A stretch of 64,000 nt of DNA, taken from positions 310,001 through 374,000 of the forward strand of contig JAFYQF010000012.1 in assembly GCA_017559905.1 (NCBI GenBank), in the 5' to 3' direction. The position numbers and the translations under genes were made by a program. How positions within the stretch are numbered: the first letter of the stretch is position 1; every line of letters begins with the position of its first letter. Positions 1-9,316 of the stretch are shown piece after piece. This DNA is from a bacterium. Lineage in GTDB: Bacteria > Cyanobacteriota > Vampirovibrionia > Gastranaerophilales > Gastranaerophilaceae. Below the pieces are notes generated by a model that searched no databases, had not been told where the DNA came from, and worked only from the letters and a program-made list of their open reading frames with translations.

Positions 1-214
1 TAAGGAATTGGAAAGTTTTGATGATCTTGAAGATTTGGTATTATTGGGTGGTGAAGATTATCAGCTAGTAGCAACTGTTGATGAAGAAGTCGCAAAAGAT
101 TTTATCATAATCGGGGAAGTTAAATCTGGAAGTGGAGTTACAATTCTAAAGCAGGATAAAAAAATCCAACTTTCAAAACAAGATGTTGAAGAAAAATTGT
201 TTAATCATTTCTAA
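1..214 (+). CDS. thiL: Thiamine-monophosphate kinase, C-terminal end (partial)
   Basis: This is the 3' end of a gene that enters from the left edge; the frame is open from base 2, so no start is visible. About 70 residues remain. They carry the GGEDYQLV motif typical of the ThiL C-terminal half and end in the NHF-type tail common in this family. ThiL phosphorylates thiamine monophosphate to the diphosphate cofactor. A related AIR-synthetase-fold kinase is possible, because that fold shares the GGEDY-type motif. It converges on the minus-strand methyltransferase gene and no clear terminator separates them. Confidence 0.7.
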   Translation, partial: KELESFDDLEDLVLLGGEDYQLVATVDEEVAKDFIIIGEVKSGSGVTILKQDKKIQLSKQDVEEKLFNHF

Positions 215-263
215 ATAACTTTTCGGGGGTAGAAGTATAAACCTATTTATAAAATATTTACCA

Positions 264-833
264 CTAGCGCAATTTTCTAGCTAAAGAAAGACCTGCAGGG
301 AGTGTTAGGACTACGTTTTCGTAATCAGGGTGTTCTCCGATTGCTTCAATAAATGGTCTAACTTTTTCTTCGTGAGAAAGCACGTTATCTACTGCTAGAA
401 TCCCACCAGCTTCAAGGTGAGGGTGGATTAGTTCAAAATATCTCAAGGTTTCGCTTTTGTTTGCGTCAATAAATACGAAATCAAATTTTGTGTCTTCTGG
501 CATGTATTCAAGAATTTTTATTGCAGACCCTTCTAGCGTTGTGATTACATCCAAGACGCCACATTTTTCAAAGTTTTCACGAGCTGGAATGATACGCTTT
601 TCGTAAAATTCAATGGTTGTAAGTTTCCCGCCTGTTTCTTTTAGTGCTTTGCCTATCCAGATTCCAGAATATCCGTTTGAAGTCCCTAGTTCAAGAACGC
701 TTTTTGATTTTGCTGTACGGATTAATAGGTTTAAAAATTCTCCCGTAACTCTCGCTACGTTCCAAAATTGTTTTTGTGTTTTCTCAAGTTCTAATAATGT
801 TTCTTGAGTTGTTTTATCAAAGTTTCTTATCAT
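264..833 (-). CDS. SAM-dependent O-methyltransferase (Methyltransf_3-like)
   Basis: A 189-residue class I methyltransferase. The SAM-binding loop reads VLELGTSNGYSGIWIGKAL at about residues 46-64, followed by the acidic strand end TIEFYEKR and the FDFVFIDANKSE motif near residue 116, where the Asp/Asn pair in this family binds metal. The length fits small bacterial catechol/caffeoyl-CoA O-methyltransferase-like enzymes. The substrate is unknown. Its start overlaps the stop of the upstream propeller gene by 4 bases (ATGA), so it is the last gene of the grpE-dnaJ operon and is probably translationally coupled. Confidence 0.8.
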   Translation of the reverse strand: MIRNFDKTTQETLLELEKTQKQFWNVARVTGEFLNLLIRTAKSKSVLELGTSNGYSGIWIGKALKETGGKLTTIEFYEKRIIPARENFEKCGVLDVITTLEGSAIKILEYMPEDTKFDFVFIDANKSETLRYFELIHPHLEAGGILAVDNVLSHEEKVRPFIEAIGEHPDYENVVLTLPAGLSLARKLR

Positions 834-2260
834 TTGTTTATCTTCTTAACGTTGTCTACAACTACGATAGAGTTGATTGGTATATCTACCGAATTCTCTG
901 TTATAATTTTTTTGTTTTCTAAATCAAAAATAGAATATTTTTTAGCTTTTGTGTCTGTAATTATCGCTAAATTTGTGTCATCAAGTCTGAAAATTTTTGT
1001 TGAAAAACCGTCATCACCAAGCTTGATGATATCTGTTAATTGATCTGTTTTTGTATTTATAATACTGATTTCGTTGCTAATTGCACCTAATATAAAAAGA
1101 TTATCGTTGAATACTAACATATCAACTGGTTTTTCTGAAATGTTTGTTTCGCCAATTAGACCTACTGTTTTGTAATCTATTATCGCTAGGCGGTTTTTTG
1201 TGCGGCTTGTTATGTAAACTTTGCCGTTTGCATAAGCGATTTTTGAAGTGTTTGGAAATCTTCCCAATTCTCTCAACAAGTACTCATTATCAAGTTCAAC
1301 TACCCAAATTTCGTTAGTTTGTTTGTCTACGTAAAATAGTTTTGTACCGTCTTCTGTGAGAGTTAATTTTTCGCACATACCGTTTAGTCTTAATTGTTTT
1401 TTCAATGTCATTGAGTCTAAATTGACTATGTATATGCTTGCGTCTTTTGGGCTTGCGATGTATGCAATTTTTCTTGGAGTATCTATTAATATCTCGTCAG
1501 GTTGTGTTGGTAATTTGATTTGTTTTATTATTTGTTCATCTGCCAATGATACAACGTCAACGGAATGTTTATTAAATGATGATATTAGCAAGAATTCGCC
1601 GTTATAACCTTTAACTGATATAGCAACGTTATCTTGTGCAAGGGCATATTCAGGAGTTTGTTTGGATGGGTTTACAACTTGAATATGTTTTGACAAAGTT
1701 GTTGTTGCGTAAATTGTTTTGTTCTGTAATTGTGGAATTAATGAAAGAGAATTCACAACATTATTTTGACCTTTTTGAGTTGGAATAATTTTTAAAGTAG
1801 GTTCTTTTTGAGTTGTGATTTCTAAATTCCCGATAATGCTTTTCATATTTTCAGGAACAATAAGACCTTTTGGAACTAGCATGTCTTGTGGAAGTAATCC
1901 TGCTTTGATTTGATGTGGAGGATTATCCAGTTTTGCAATAGTCCTTTCGCCATCTTCATTTTCAATCACTTTTAGCAAAGTGTAGTCGTTATTGAAAATA
2001 ATTACGTCAGGTTTGTCTTGAAGTGTTTTACCTGCCGGAATTGTTTCTGCAATTGTTATTTCTTCAGGTTTTAGAATTCTTGCAGGAATTATTGGTAAGT
2101 AAATAGTGTTGTCTGGAAGAATTACTACCCCATCGAAACGAAAATTAGTTTCTGAAAAAGTGTTTTGGACAATGGTTTTCACTTCGTTTGGAAGCTGAAC
2201 TGCAAAAGAACAGTTAGCAGTTGCCAAAACTAAAGCTAATACAATTATCATTTTTTGCAT
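830..2260 (-). CDS. Secreted beta-propeller protein (YncE-like)
   Basis: A 476-residue protein with a cleavable signal peptide (positively charged start, hydrophobic core, cleavage likely after SFA near residue 20). The first 180 residues are of unknown type. The rest shows repeated four-strand units with a V-x-S/D-L-x-x-x-x-I pattern (for example IYIVNLDSMTLKKQL and LAIIDYKTVGLIGE), as in YVTN/YncE propellers. It probably sits in the periplasm or on the surface. Its start overlaps the dnaJ stop by one base. An exported protein in a chaperone operon is odd; the function is unknown. Confidence 0.6.
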   Translation of the reverse strand: MQKMIIVLALVLATANCSFAVQLPNEVKTIVQNTFSETNFRFDGVVILPDNTIYLPIIPARILKPEEITIAETIPAGKTLQDKPDVIIFNNDYTLLKVIENEDGERTIAKLDNPPHQIKAGLLPQDMLVPKGLIVPENMKSIIGNLEITTQKEPTLKIIPTQKGQNNVVNSLSLIPQLQNKTIYATTTLSKHIQVVNPSKQTPEYALAQDNVAISVKGYNGEFLLISSFNKHSVDVVSLADEQIIKQIKLPTQPDEILIDTPRKIAYIASPKDASIYIVNLDSMTLKKQLRLNGMCEKLTLTEDGTKLFYVDKQTNEIWVVELDNEYLLRELGRFPNTSKIAYANGKVYITSRTKNRLAIIDYKTVGLIGETNISEKPVDMLVFNDNLFILGAISNEISIINTKTDQLTDIIKLGDDGFSTKIFRLDDTNLAIITDTKAKKYSIFDLENKKIITENSVDIPINSIVVVDNVKKINK

Positions 2261-3390
2261 TATCGAAAAGCTCCTTTAACTTTATTCAAAAGTGATTTCT
2301 CTTCTTGTGGTTTTTTTCCGCGTTTTAGTTCGTATATTTTTTTGTATAATTCTTTTTCTTCTGCGGTTGGTTGTTCTGGAATCTGCACGTTAACTATGAT
2401 TATGTGATCTCCACGTTGTGATGGACGTGATAGTACTGGAACGCCAGCGCCTTTTATTTTTATTGTGTTTCCGCTTTGTATTCCTGGGTGAATTTTAACT
2501 GTTTTCGCACCATCAAGTGTGCCTACTTCTAATTCGTCACCCAAAACAGCTTGTGATGGGTCTATATCTAAACATGTAAATACATCAACGCCATCTCGTT
2601 TGTAGTAGTTAGAAGATTTTACTCTCAATACTACAAATAAATCCCCTGCTGGTCCTCCGTTTGTGCCAGCATCACCCTCTCCTGAAACTCTTATTTTAGA
2701 AAGATTGTCTACGCCTGCAGGAATTCTAATTTCAAGTTTTTTGTTTTTTTCGATTTTGCCGTATCCTTTGCATGCCGTACAAGGAGTTCCTACCTTTTTA
2801 CCTGTACCACGACAGTCTGGGCATATTGAAATTTGTGAAATTGCACCTAGTGGTGTTCTTGTAATCGTTTTTACTTGACCTGATCCATTACAAGTTGAAC
2901 AGGTGATTGGTTGAGTCCCTTTTTCTGCTCCTGAACCATTACATTCAGGGCATATTTCTAAATGGTCAAATTTAATTTCTTTTGTAGTTCCAAAAACGGC
3001 TTCTTTGAATGTGATTTCCAAATCATATCTCAAGTCATCTCCACGTTGTGGCGCATTAGGGTCAACTCCACCGCCAAATCCAAATCCGCCAAATCCACCA
3101 AAAAATGAGTTGAAAATATCGTTCAAATCGCCAAATCCACCAGCGAATGGTCCATTTGTATCAAAACCAGCACTCTTAAGGCCATCTTCTCCATAGCGGT
3201 CGTAAGTTGCACGTTTGTTGTCATCCATCAATGTTTCGTATGCTTTGCCTAATTCTTTGAATTTTTCTTCAGCGTCAGGTTCTTTGTTTACATCTGGGTG
3301 AAGTGTTCTAGCTTTTTTTCTAAATGCTGATTTTATTTCGTCTTTTGTTGCGTTTTGAGATACTTCCAATATTTCGTAATAGTTTGCCAT
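2260..3390 (-). CDS. dnaJ: Chaperone protein DnaJ
   Basis: A 376-residue Hsp40 co-chaperone that delivers substrates to DnaK and stimulates its ATPase. The J domain has the HPD triad at residues 31-33. A Gly/Phe-rich linker follows at about residues 75-115, then a zinc-binding domain with four CxxCxGxG repeats at about residues 147-215 and the two C-terminal substrate-binding beta domains. All parts of a full-length type I DnaJ are present. It lies downstream of grpE on the same strand with a hairpin between them. dnaK and hrcA are not in the window. Confidence 0.97.
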   Translation of the reverse strand: MANYYEILEVSQNATKDEIKSAFRKKARTLHPDVNKEPDAEEKFKELGKAYETLMDDNKRATYDRYGEDGLKSAGFDTNGPFAGGFGDLNDIFNSFFGGFGGFGFGGGVDPNAPQRGDDLRYDLEITFKEAVFGTTKEIKFDHLEICPECNGSGAEKGTQPITCSTCNGSGQVKTITRTPLGAISQISICPDCRGTGKKVGTPCTACKGYGKIEKNKKLEIRIPAGVDNLSKIRVSGEGDAGTNGGPAGDLFVVLRVKSSNYYKRDGVDVFTCLDIDPSQAVLGDELEVGTLDGAKTVKIHPGIQSGNTIKIKGAGVPVLSRPSQRGDHIIIVNVQIPEQPTAEEKELYKKIYELKRGKKPQEEKSLLNKVKGAFR

Positions 3391-3426
3391 TTTTTATTTA
3401 AATTCCCTAGTCTTTTATCATAAAAC

Positions 3427-3453
3427 GTTATGCTGAAGTTGTTTCAGCATAAC
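3427..3453 (-). terminator. Hairpin between grpE and dnaJ
   Basis: A perfect 11-bp stem (arm GTTATGCTGAA) with a 5-nt loop lies in the 74-nt gap between grpE and dnaJ. On the minus strand it is followed by only four T residues, so it is at best a leaky terminator. It could instead be an mRNA-processing or stabilising hairpin that sets a different dosage for GrpE and DnaJ. Confidence 0.45.
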
Positions 3454-3464
3454 GAATAGTTAAA

Positions 3465-4028
3465 TTATGCTTCTGTTGCTACGTTTACAAGTGTTGGTCT
3501 TAAAACTTTGTCACCCATTTTATAGCCTTTTTGCAATTCTGCAATAATTGTGTGTTCAGGATGTTCTGATGTTGGAGTTTGCATAACTGCATCGTGGAAA
3601 TTAGGGTCAAAAATCTGACCTTGAGCTTCAATTGCTTCTAATCCTAATTTTGTTAAAACATCTAAAACTTGTTTGTGCACCATGTTGAAGCTTTCTTTGC
3701 ATTTTTGGCAGTCTTCAACGTTTTCTAAAGCCTTTTCGCCTCTTTCAAAGTTGTCCAAAACTTCAATAAGTTTTGTTAGTGCGTTTTCTGTTCCATATCT
3801 TAATAGAGCTTCTCTTTCTTGTGCTTGACGTTTTCTGTAGTTGTCAAAATCTGCAGCAAGTCTTAAATATTGATTGTTTAATTCATCATATTTTGCTTGA
3901 AGTTCATCGTTTATTTCAGTAACTTTTTCTGAAATATCTTCTGATGAAGTCTCTTCAGTCTCTAATTCTTCTATTTTTATCTCATCTTCAGCGTTGTTCT
4001 TAAATGGATTATTGTTTTTTTCTGTCAT
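3465..4028 (-). CDS. grpE: Nucleotide exchange factor GrpE
   Basis: A 187-residue protein with an acidic disordered N-terminus, a long coiled coil (about residues 35-95, including the family stretch RLAADFDNYRKRQAQE) and the C-terminal beta domain around FDPNFHDAVMQ. GrpE dimers release ADP from DnaK. It is the first gene of the grpE-dnaJ-propeller-methyltransferase operon. No CIRCE-type 9-N9-9 inverted repeat is visible in the 190-nt upstream region, so HrcA control is not supported here. Confidence 0.95.
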   Translation of the reverse strand: MTEKNNNPFKNNAEDEIKIEELETEETSSEDISEKVTEINDELQAKYDELNNQYLRLAADFDNYRKRQAQEREALLRYGTENALTKLIEVLDNFERGEKALENVEDCQKCKESFNMVHKQVLDVLTKLGLEAIEAQGQIFDPNFHDAVMQTPTSEHPEHTIIAELQKGYKMGDKVLRPTLVNVATEA

Positions 4029-4158
4029 TTTCCCTACCTCTATAATATAGTATACCTTAATTATAATTTATCAACTTAAAAGGCAGTAGAAAATTTATTA
4101 TTTTTTAATAATTCATTTGATACCTTTACATTATTTAACTTATTTACTTATCTAGATA

Positions 4159-4187
4159 TTGTTGTATTATCATATATGTAGTAGAAT
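4159..4187 (+). promoter_or_regulatory. Probable murA promoter
   Basis: A -35 TTGTTG (4159-4164) and a -10 TAGAAT (4182-4187) are separated by 17 nt, 33 nt upstream of the murA start. The region is shared with the divergent grpE operon and is very AT-rich. Confidence 0.45.
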
Positions 4188-4220
4188 TTTATTATATTAG
4201 ACTTTCTTTCCGGAGGAAAA

Positions 4221-5540
4221 TTGACTGAAAAGTATTATATAAAGGGCGGTACGCCATTAAAAGGTGAAGTATCAATAGGTGGGGCAAAAAATTCGGTTTT
4301 GAAACTTATGGCAGCGGCATTGTTGGCTAAAGGCGAAACTAAAATTTACAATGTGCCTGATTTGACTGACGTTGAGATTATGTTGAATGTTATTGCGCAG
4401 TTGGGTGCAAAAACTACTTACAACAAAACTGAAAAATCTTTGACAATAGATGCAACTGATTTGACTAGCATAACAGCTAAATACGAATTGGTTAGCAAAA
4501 TGAGGGCATCTTTTATTGTTTTAGGTGCATTAGTTTCAAGATGTAAAGAAGCTATTGTTGCGCTCCCTGGTGGATGTGCAATTGGAGAAAGACGAGTTGA
4601 TTTTCACATTAGAGGATTAGAAGCTTTAGGTGCAAAAATAAAAATTGAAAACGGTTATGTTCATGCAAAAGCAAACCGTTTGCAAGGCGCTGATATTTAC
4701 TTGGATATCCCATCAGTTGGTGCCACTGAAAACTTGATGCTTGCGGCAATTTTGGCAGAAGGTTCTACAAGAATTCAAAACGCTGCTCAAGAGCCTGAAA
4801 TCGTTGATTTGGCAAACTTCTTGAATACAATGGGTGCTGATGTAAATGGTGCAGGTACTTCTGAAATTGTTATTAACGGGGTAAGACAAGATGATTTGCA
4901 TCCTATTGAATATACTACAATTCCAGATAGAATTGAAGCTGGAACATTTATGACAGCAATTATTGCAACAAGGGGTAAGGCTATTATAAAAGATGTTTAT
5001 CCTGCTCATTTGACATTCTTTACTGATAAGTTGTTGAAAATGGGTGCAAATATTAAATTAATTGAGCCAAATTCGCTTGAAGTAAGTTGCAAAAATCGCT
5101 TAAATTCAATTAACTTTATAACTCAACCTTATCCAGGATTTCCAACTGATTTGCAGTCAATGGCAATGACGTTGTTGTCTACTGCGAATGGTGTGGGCAT
5201 AATTACTGAAAGCTTATACGAAAATCGCTTTATGCAAGTTCCTGAACTTCGCAGAATGGGTGCAGATATTCACCAAGATAGAAATCATGCGATTATTAAA
5301 GGCGTGAAAAAATTATCAGGTGCAACATTGGCAGCAAGTGATTTGAGAGCAGGTGCTTCTTTGGTTGTAGCGGCTTTGATGGCAGAAGGAAATTCTGTGA
5401 TTGAAAAACTACATCATATAGATAGAGGATACGAAAATTTTGAAAGTAAGATAAGATTGTTAGGAGGCAAGATAGAAAGAAGAAAAGAAGTTTTGCCTGA
5501 AACCCTAACGGAGGATATACGCAATGAGTCGTACTTATAA
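4221..5540 (+). CDS. murA: UDP-N-acetylglucosamine 1-carboxyvinyltransferase
   Basis: A 439-residue enolpyruvyl transferase that makes the first committed peptidoglycan precursor from UDP-GlcNAc and phosphoenolpyruvate. The N-terminal GAKNSVLKL motif and the flexible loop PGGCAIGERRVDFHI with the catalytic cysteine at residue 119 (the fosfomycin target) are present. The start is TTG, chosen because GGAGG lies 4 nt upstream and the N-terminus aligns with family members. It overlaps the next gene by 17 bases. Confidence 0.96.
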   Translation: MTEKYYIKGGTPLKGEVSIGGAKNSVLKLMAAALLAKGETKIYNVPDLTDVEIMLNVIAQLGAKTTYNKTEKSLTIDATDLTSITAKYELVSKMRASFIVLGALVSRCKEAIVALPGGCAIGERRVDFHIRGLEALGAKIKIENGYVHAKANRLQGADIYLDIPSVGATENLMLAAILAEGSTRIQNAAQEPEIVDLANFLNTMGADVNGAGTSEIVINGVRQDDLHPIEYTTIPDRIEAGTFMTAIIATRGKAIIKDVYPAHLTFFTDKLLKMGANIKLIEPNSLEVSCKNRLNSINFITQPYPGFPTDLQSMAMTLLSTANGVGIITESLYENRFMQVPELRRMGADIHQDRNHAIIKGVKKLSGATLAASDLRAGASLVVAALMAEGNSVIEKLHHIDRGYENFESKIRLLGGKIERRKEVLPETLTEDIRNESYL

Positions 5541-5862
5541 ACGCTGGTATGATCATGACCCGCTATTGTTGGAAGTAATTGAGCTTTTGAAAAATTACCA
5601 AACAGAATTAAGAGCTCAAGCAGAGATATTTCTTGCAAAAATAGAAGAAAAAGTTTCAAAAGAGACAATTGATAAATTTATTGAAAAAGTGAAACCGTTA
5701 AACGCAAATAGTCGTTGGTATGACAAAGACCCTGTTATATCAAGAACGGTTGAAATTTTGCGTATAGTTCCACCAGAAGCGCAAAAAATTTGTGCAGAAA
5801 ATTTTATTAGAACTCTAAAAGAAATGGGCATTGAATATGAAAGCCCAAATAAAGAAAATTAA
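5524..5862 (+). CDS. Small protein with duplicated RWYDxDP motif
   Basis: A 112-residue protein of no family I recognise. It consists of two similar halves of about 45 residues. Each opens with a basic-aromatic motif, KRWYDHDP at residues 6-13 and SRWYDKDP at about 63-70, followed by an amphipathic helix and a second helix ending in an Ile/Leu pattern. There is no signal peptide or membrane segment. It starts inside murA (17-base overlap), so it is co-translated with murA and closes that transcription unit. Confidence 0.7.
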   Translation: MSRTYKRWYDHDPLLLEVIELLKNYQTELRAQAEIFLAKIEEKVSKETIDKFIEKVKPLNANSRWYDKDPVISRTVEILRIVPPEAQKICAENFIRTLKEMGIEYESPNKEN

Positions 5863-5864
5863 GC

Positions 5865-5893
5865 AAAAAGTCGGTTTTCTAGCCGACTTTTTT
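5865..5893 (+). terminator. Rho-independent terminator after the murA operon
   Basis: A 10-bp stem with arm AAAAAGTCGG, an 8-nt loop and a T-run form a typical intrinsic terminator. The mfd -10 element begins only 6 nt beyond it. Confidence 0.85.
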
Positions 5894-5898
5894 CGTGT

Positions 5899-5904
5899 TA
5901 GAAT
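5899..5904 (+). promoter_or_regulatory. mfd extended -10 element
   Basis: The -10 TAGAAT is preceded by TGT (extended -10) and ends 6 nt before the GTG start of mfd. No Shine-Dalgarno sequence is present. Transcription would start at or next to the start codon, giving a leaderless mRNA. Confidence 0.5.
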
Positions 5905-5910
5905 TTTGTT

Positions 5911-8900
5911 GTGATTGAAATAGATAATTTGGAAAATGAAAATTATTCACATTTTCAGTATCTTGTAAAGTCAGGATACTCTTTTGCCGTGACTGGATTA
6001 ATCACTATTTTAAGATTGTTTTTATTAAAAAAAATTGCCGAAATTTCAAAGAAAAAAGTTTTGTTTGTGACTTCAACTGAACAGAGTGCTTTGAAATATC
6101 AAAGTGACTTGAAAAAAGCGTTTGATGTTGATGCAGAAATCTTGCCGTTTCAGAATATATCAATGTATGAAACAATTGCTCCGAATGGTTATGAGTATGC
6201 AGAGCAGGTAAGAATTTTAAAAGAAAAACCATCAATGGTAATAGCGCCAGTAAAAGTTTTGTTAGAAAAATTCCCGAATGAGAAATTTTTTGATGAAAAT
6301 TGTCTGACAATTAGGGTTGGTGATGAAATTGATATCAAAAATATTGGAGAAACTTTAGTCAAACTTGGGTATAAGCGCTCGACTATGGTTAGCGATATTG
6401 CGGAATTCTCCATTAGAGGCGATATTATTGATATTTATTCTTTAGACAAAAGACCTGTAAGAATCGAGCTTTGGGGCGATGAAGTCGTTGATTTGAGATA
6501 TTTCAATAATGAAACCCAAAAGTCTGTTGAGAAAATCAAAGAGTTTGAAATTCTTCCTGTCCACAAATTTATTTTGGAGAATGGAAAAGTTTATGACCAG
6601 TTTAATCAGCTTTCTCCAGAATTGGCAGAACAACTGCAAGAAGAAAAATATTTTGAGGGAGTTGATGTTTATCAAAGTTATTTTAATTCAGATTTAGTGT
6701 GTGTTTTGGATTATCTAAAAGATTATGTGGTTGTTTATGATGAAGCTTCGGAAATATTTTCTAAAATTGATTTGTTAGATGATAGTTATAACAAGCAAAT
6801 TCAAGAAAATTTGAAATTAAATCTTCATTATGAATTGTTGTCGAAGAATCATTTTTCGATAGAAGAAATTGTTCAGAAATTGGCAGGTTTTGTGAAAATT
6901 GGGTTTAATAATTTTCTTGATGATGAACTGGATGAAGTTGTTGAATTTAACACAATGCCGTTGAAAAATTTCGAGGCTAATTTGGATGAAATTGCGAGTT
7001 TTATTATAGAAAATTCTGCGAACAATATTGTTATTGCAACTGATTACAAAGAACGTGTAAAAGAAATTTTAAAAGAGAGAGAAGTTTATAAAATTATTGA
7101 TTTTACAGAAAGTATAACTTCTCACGGTGGAATTTTAGATGATTTTAAAACAATTGTACTGACAGATAGAGAGTTGTTTAACAAGCGTTCAAAAGAGGTT
7201 ACGTCTTCTCGAAAATCTTATTACAAGGAAAAACCTGAATACATTGAAAATATAAATGATATTCAAGAAGGTGAATATGTTGTTCATAGTATTCACGGTG
7301 TGGGTGTTTATAGAGGTTTAAGTCAGCAAGAAATAGATGGACAGTTAAAAGATTATTTGACAATAGAGTATGCGTCTAAAGATAGGCTTCACATCCCTGC
7401 GGAACAAATAAATTTATTGGTTCGTTATAGAGGTTCAGGTGCAATAAAACCAAAACTTTCTAGAATGGGTGGAAAAGATTGGGAAAATACAAAAGCCAGA
7501 GTTAAAAAGGAAGTTGAACAGGTTGCGTATGATTTATTAAGACTGTACGCAAGACGTAAAATGCAACAGGGAATAAGTTTCTTGCCTGATACCACTTGGC
7601 AAGTCGAGATGGAAGAAGCTTTTGAGTATACAGAAACTCCAGACCAGATGAAAGCTATTATTGATGTAAAATCTGATATGGAAAGTTCTCAACCAATGGA
7701 TAGGCTAATTTGTGGTGATGTTGGGTTTGGAAAAACTGAAGTTGCAATGAGAGCTATTTTCAAGGCTGTTACTTCGAATAAGCAAGTTGCGGTTGTTGTT
7801 CCTACAACGATTTTGGCGCTTCAACATTTTCAAACTATTAGTGAAAGATTTAAACCGTTTGGTGTGAATGTTGAGTTGTTATCTCGTTTTAGGAGTGCAA
7901 AAGAACAAAAAGAAACTGTAAAAAATCTTGCTACAGGCGGGTGTGATGTTGTTGTTGGTACTCACAGATTGTTGCAAGAAGGTATAGTGTTTAAAGATTT
8001 GGGTCTTTTGGTGATTGATGAGGAGCACCGTTTTGGAGTTAAGCATAAGGAAAAACTGAAATCTTTCCGTGAAAATATTGATATTATTACAATGTCAGCA
8101 ACTCCTATCCCAAGAACTTTGTATATGTCTTTGTCTGGAATTAAAGATATGTCTGTAATTAATACTCCGCCTAAAAACCGTATGCCAATAAAAACTTATG
8201 TTGGAGTTTGGAATGACACTATGGTTAGAAATGCTATAGTTCATGAGCTTGATAGAGAAGGTCAAGTTTTCTATTTGTATAACAGAGTAGAAACAATTGA
8301 AGAATTTAAATTCCAGTTGCAACAATTAATTCCAAATGCAAGAATTGCTATTGGTCATGGACAAATGGATGAAAAGGCATTGGAAAAAGTTATTGTAGAT
8401 TTTGCAAATCACGAATACGATATTCTTTTAGCGACTACGATTATTGAAAATGGAATTGATATTCCGAACGCAAATACGATGATAATCCATGATGCAGATA
8501 GATTTGGGCTTGCTCAATTATATCAACTTCGTGGTAGGGTGGGACGTTCTCAACGCCAAGCTTATTGCTATTGCTTTTACAAAAAAAGCAAAGAAATTAC
8601 TAAAGATGCATTCCAAAGATTAAAAGCAATAAAAGAATTTACTACTCTTGGTAGCGGTTATCAGATTGCGATGCGAGATGTCGAAATTAGAGGGGTTGGT
8701 AATATTCTGGGAACAAAACAACACGGTCATATGATAAATGTTGGGTTTGATACTTATTGTCAGCTTTTAGAAGAAACTGTTCAAGAATTGCAAGGTGAAG
8801 TAGTTAATAAAAATAATCCTGCGATTGTTGATATTAATGTTACTGCGTATATTCCTGATGAATGGGTGGGTTCAGCAGAACAAAAAATGATTGAGTATAA

Positions 8901-9297
8901 GCGACTTGCGGATGTTAAAAATGATGTAGAATTGGATTGTATTACGGAAGAGTGGCGAGATAGATTTTCGAAACCTCCAGTTAGTGTTGAGAATTTGATT
9001 AAGCTAATTAAATTAAGGCTTTCTGCAACTGATGTCAGAATAGCTTTGATACGTGAAACTCCTGAAAATATTAGAATTTATACTCCGTTTTCGGAAGCTG
9101 AATGGAAAATTATTCGCAAAGGTTTGCCGTCGAATATTATTAAAAAAATAAAATTTACAATTGCACCAAAATCTTGCCAAGAGGGGAATTCAATTTTGTT
9201 ATTGAATAATGCATATATGAATTTTGATGAAGTATTTAACATTTTAATAGATTTGTTTTATTATATACATAAAATAAGTCATGAATTTACATATTAA
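5911..9297 (+). CDS. mfd: Transcription-repair coupling factor Mfd
   Basis: An 1128-residue SF2 translocase that removes stalled RNA polymerase and recruits UvrA. The N-terminal UvrB-like part is followed by the CarD-like RNA-polymerase-interacting domain near residue 455 (HSIHGVGVYRG). The helicase core has Walker A GDVGFGKTE near residue 602, DEEH near residue 701 and SATPIPRTL, and the C-terminal TRCF domain completes it. The length is normal. The start is GTG with no ribosome-binding site; it is chosen because it is the only plausible start after the upstream terminator and it fits the -10 spacing. Confidence 0.97.
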   Translation: MIEIDNLENENYSHFQYLVKSGYSFAVTGLITILRLFLLKKIAEISKKKVLFVTSTEQSALKYQSDLKKAFDVDAEILPFQNISMYETIAPNGYEYAEQVRILKEKPSMVIAPVKVLLEKFPNEKFFDENCLTIRVGDEIDIKNIGETLVKLGYKRSTMVSDIAEFSIRGDIIDIYSLDKRPVRIELWGDEVVDLRYFNNETQKSVEKIKEFEILPVHKFILENGKVYDQFNQLSPELAEQLQEEKYFEGVDVYQSYFNSDLVCVLDYLKDYVVVYDEASEIFSKIDLLDDSYNKQIQENLKLNLHYELLSKNHFSIEEIVQKLAGFVKIGFNNFLDDELDEVVEFNTMPLKNFEANLDEIASFIIENSANNIVIATDYKERVKEILKEREVYKIIDFTESITSHGGILDDFKTIVLTDRELFNKRSKEVTSSRKSYYKEKPEYIENINDIQEGEYVVHSIHGVGVYRGLSQQEIDGQLKDYLTIEYASKDRLHIPAEQINLLVRYRGSGAIKPKLSRMGGKDWENTKARVKKEVEQVAYDLLRLYARRKMQQGISFLPDTTWQVEMEEAFEYTETPDQMKAIIDVKSDMESSQPMDRLICGDVGFGKTEVAMRAIFKAVTSNKQVAVVVPTTILALQHFQTISERFKPFGVNVELLSRFRSAKEQKETVKNLATGGCDVVVGTHRLLQEGIVFKDLGLLVIDEEHRFGVKHKEKLKSFRENIDIITMSATPIPRTLYMSLSGIKDMSVINTPPKNRMPIKTYVGVWNDTMVRNAIVHELDREGQVFYLYNRVETIEEFKFQLQQLIPNARIAIGHGQMDEKALEKVIVDFANHEYDILLATTIIENGIDIPNANTMIIHDADRFGLAQLYQLRGRVGRSQRQAYCYCFYKKSKEITKDAFQRLKAIKEFTTLGSGYQIAMRDVEIRGVGNILGTKQHGHMINVGFDTYCQLLEETVQELQGEVVNKNNPAIVDINVTAYIPDEWVGSAEQKMIEYKRLADVKNDVELDCITEEWRDRFSKPPVSVENLIKLIKLRLSATDVRIALIRETPENIRIYTPFSEAEWKIIRKGLPSNIIKKIKFTIAPKSCQEGNSILLLNNAYMNFDEVFNILIDLFYYIHKISHEFTY

Positions 9298-9316
9298 TAA
9301 AAGAAAGAGAGACATT

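Noticed and set aside
4029..4220. Search for a CIRCE element upstream of grpE
   Set aside because: No 9-bp inverted repeat with a 9-nt spacer of the CIRCE type is present.
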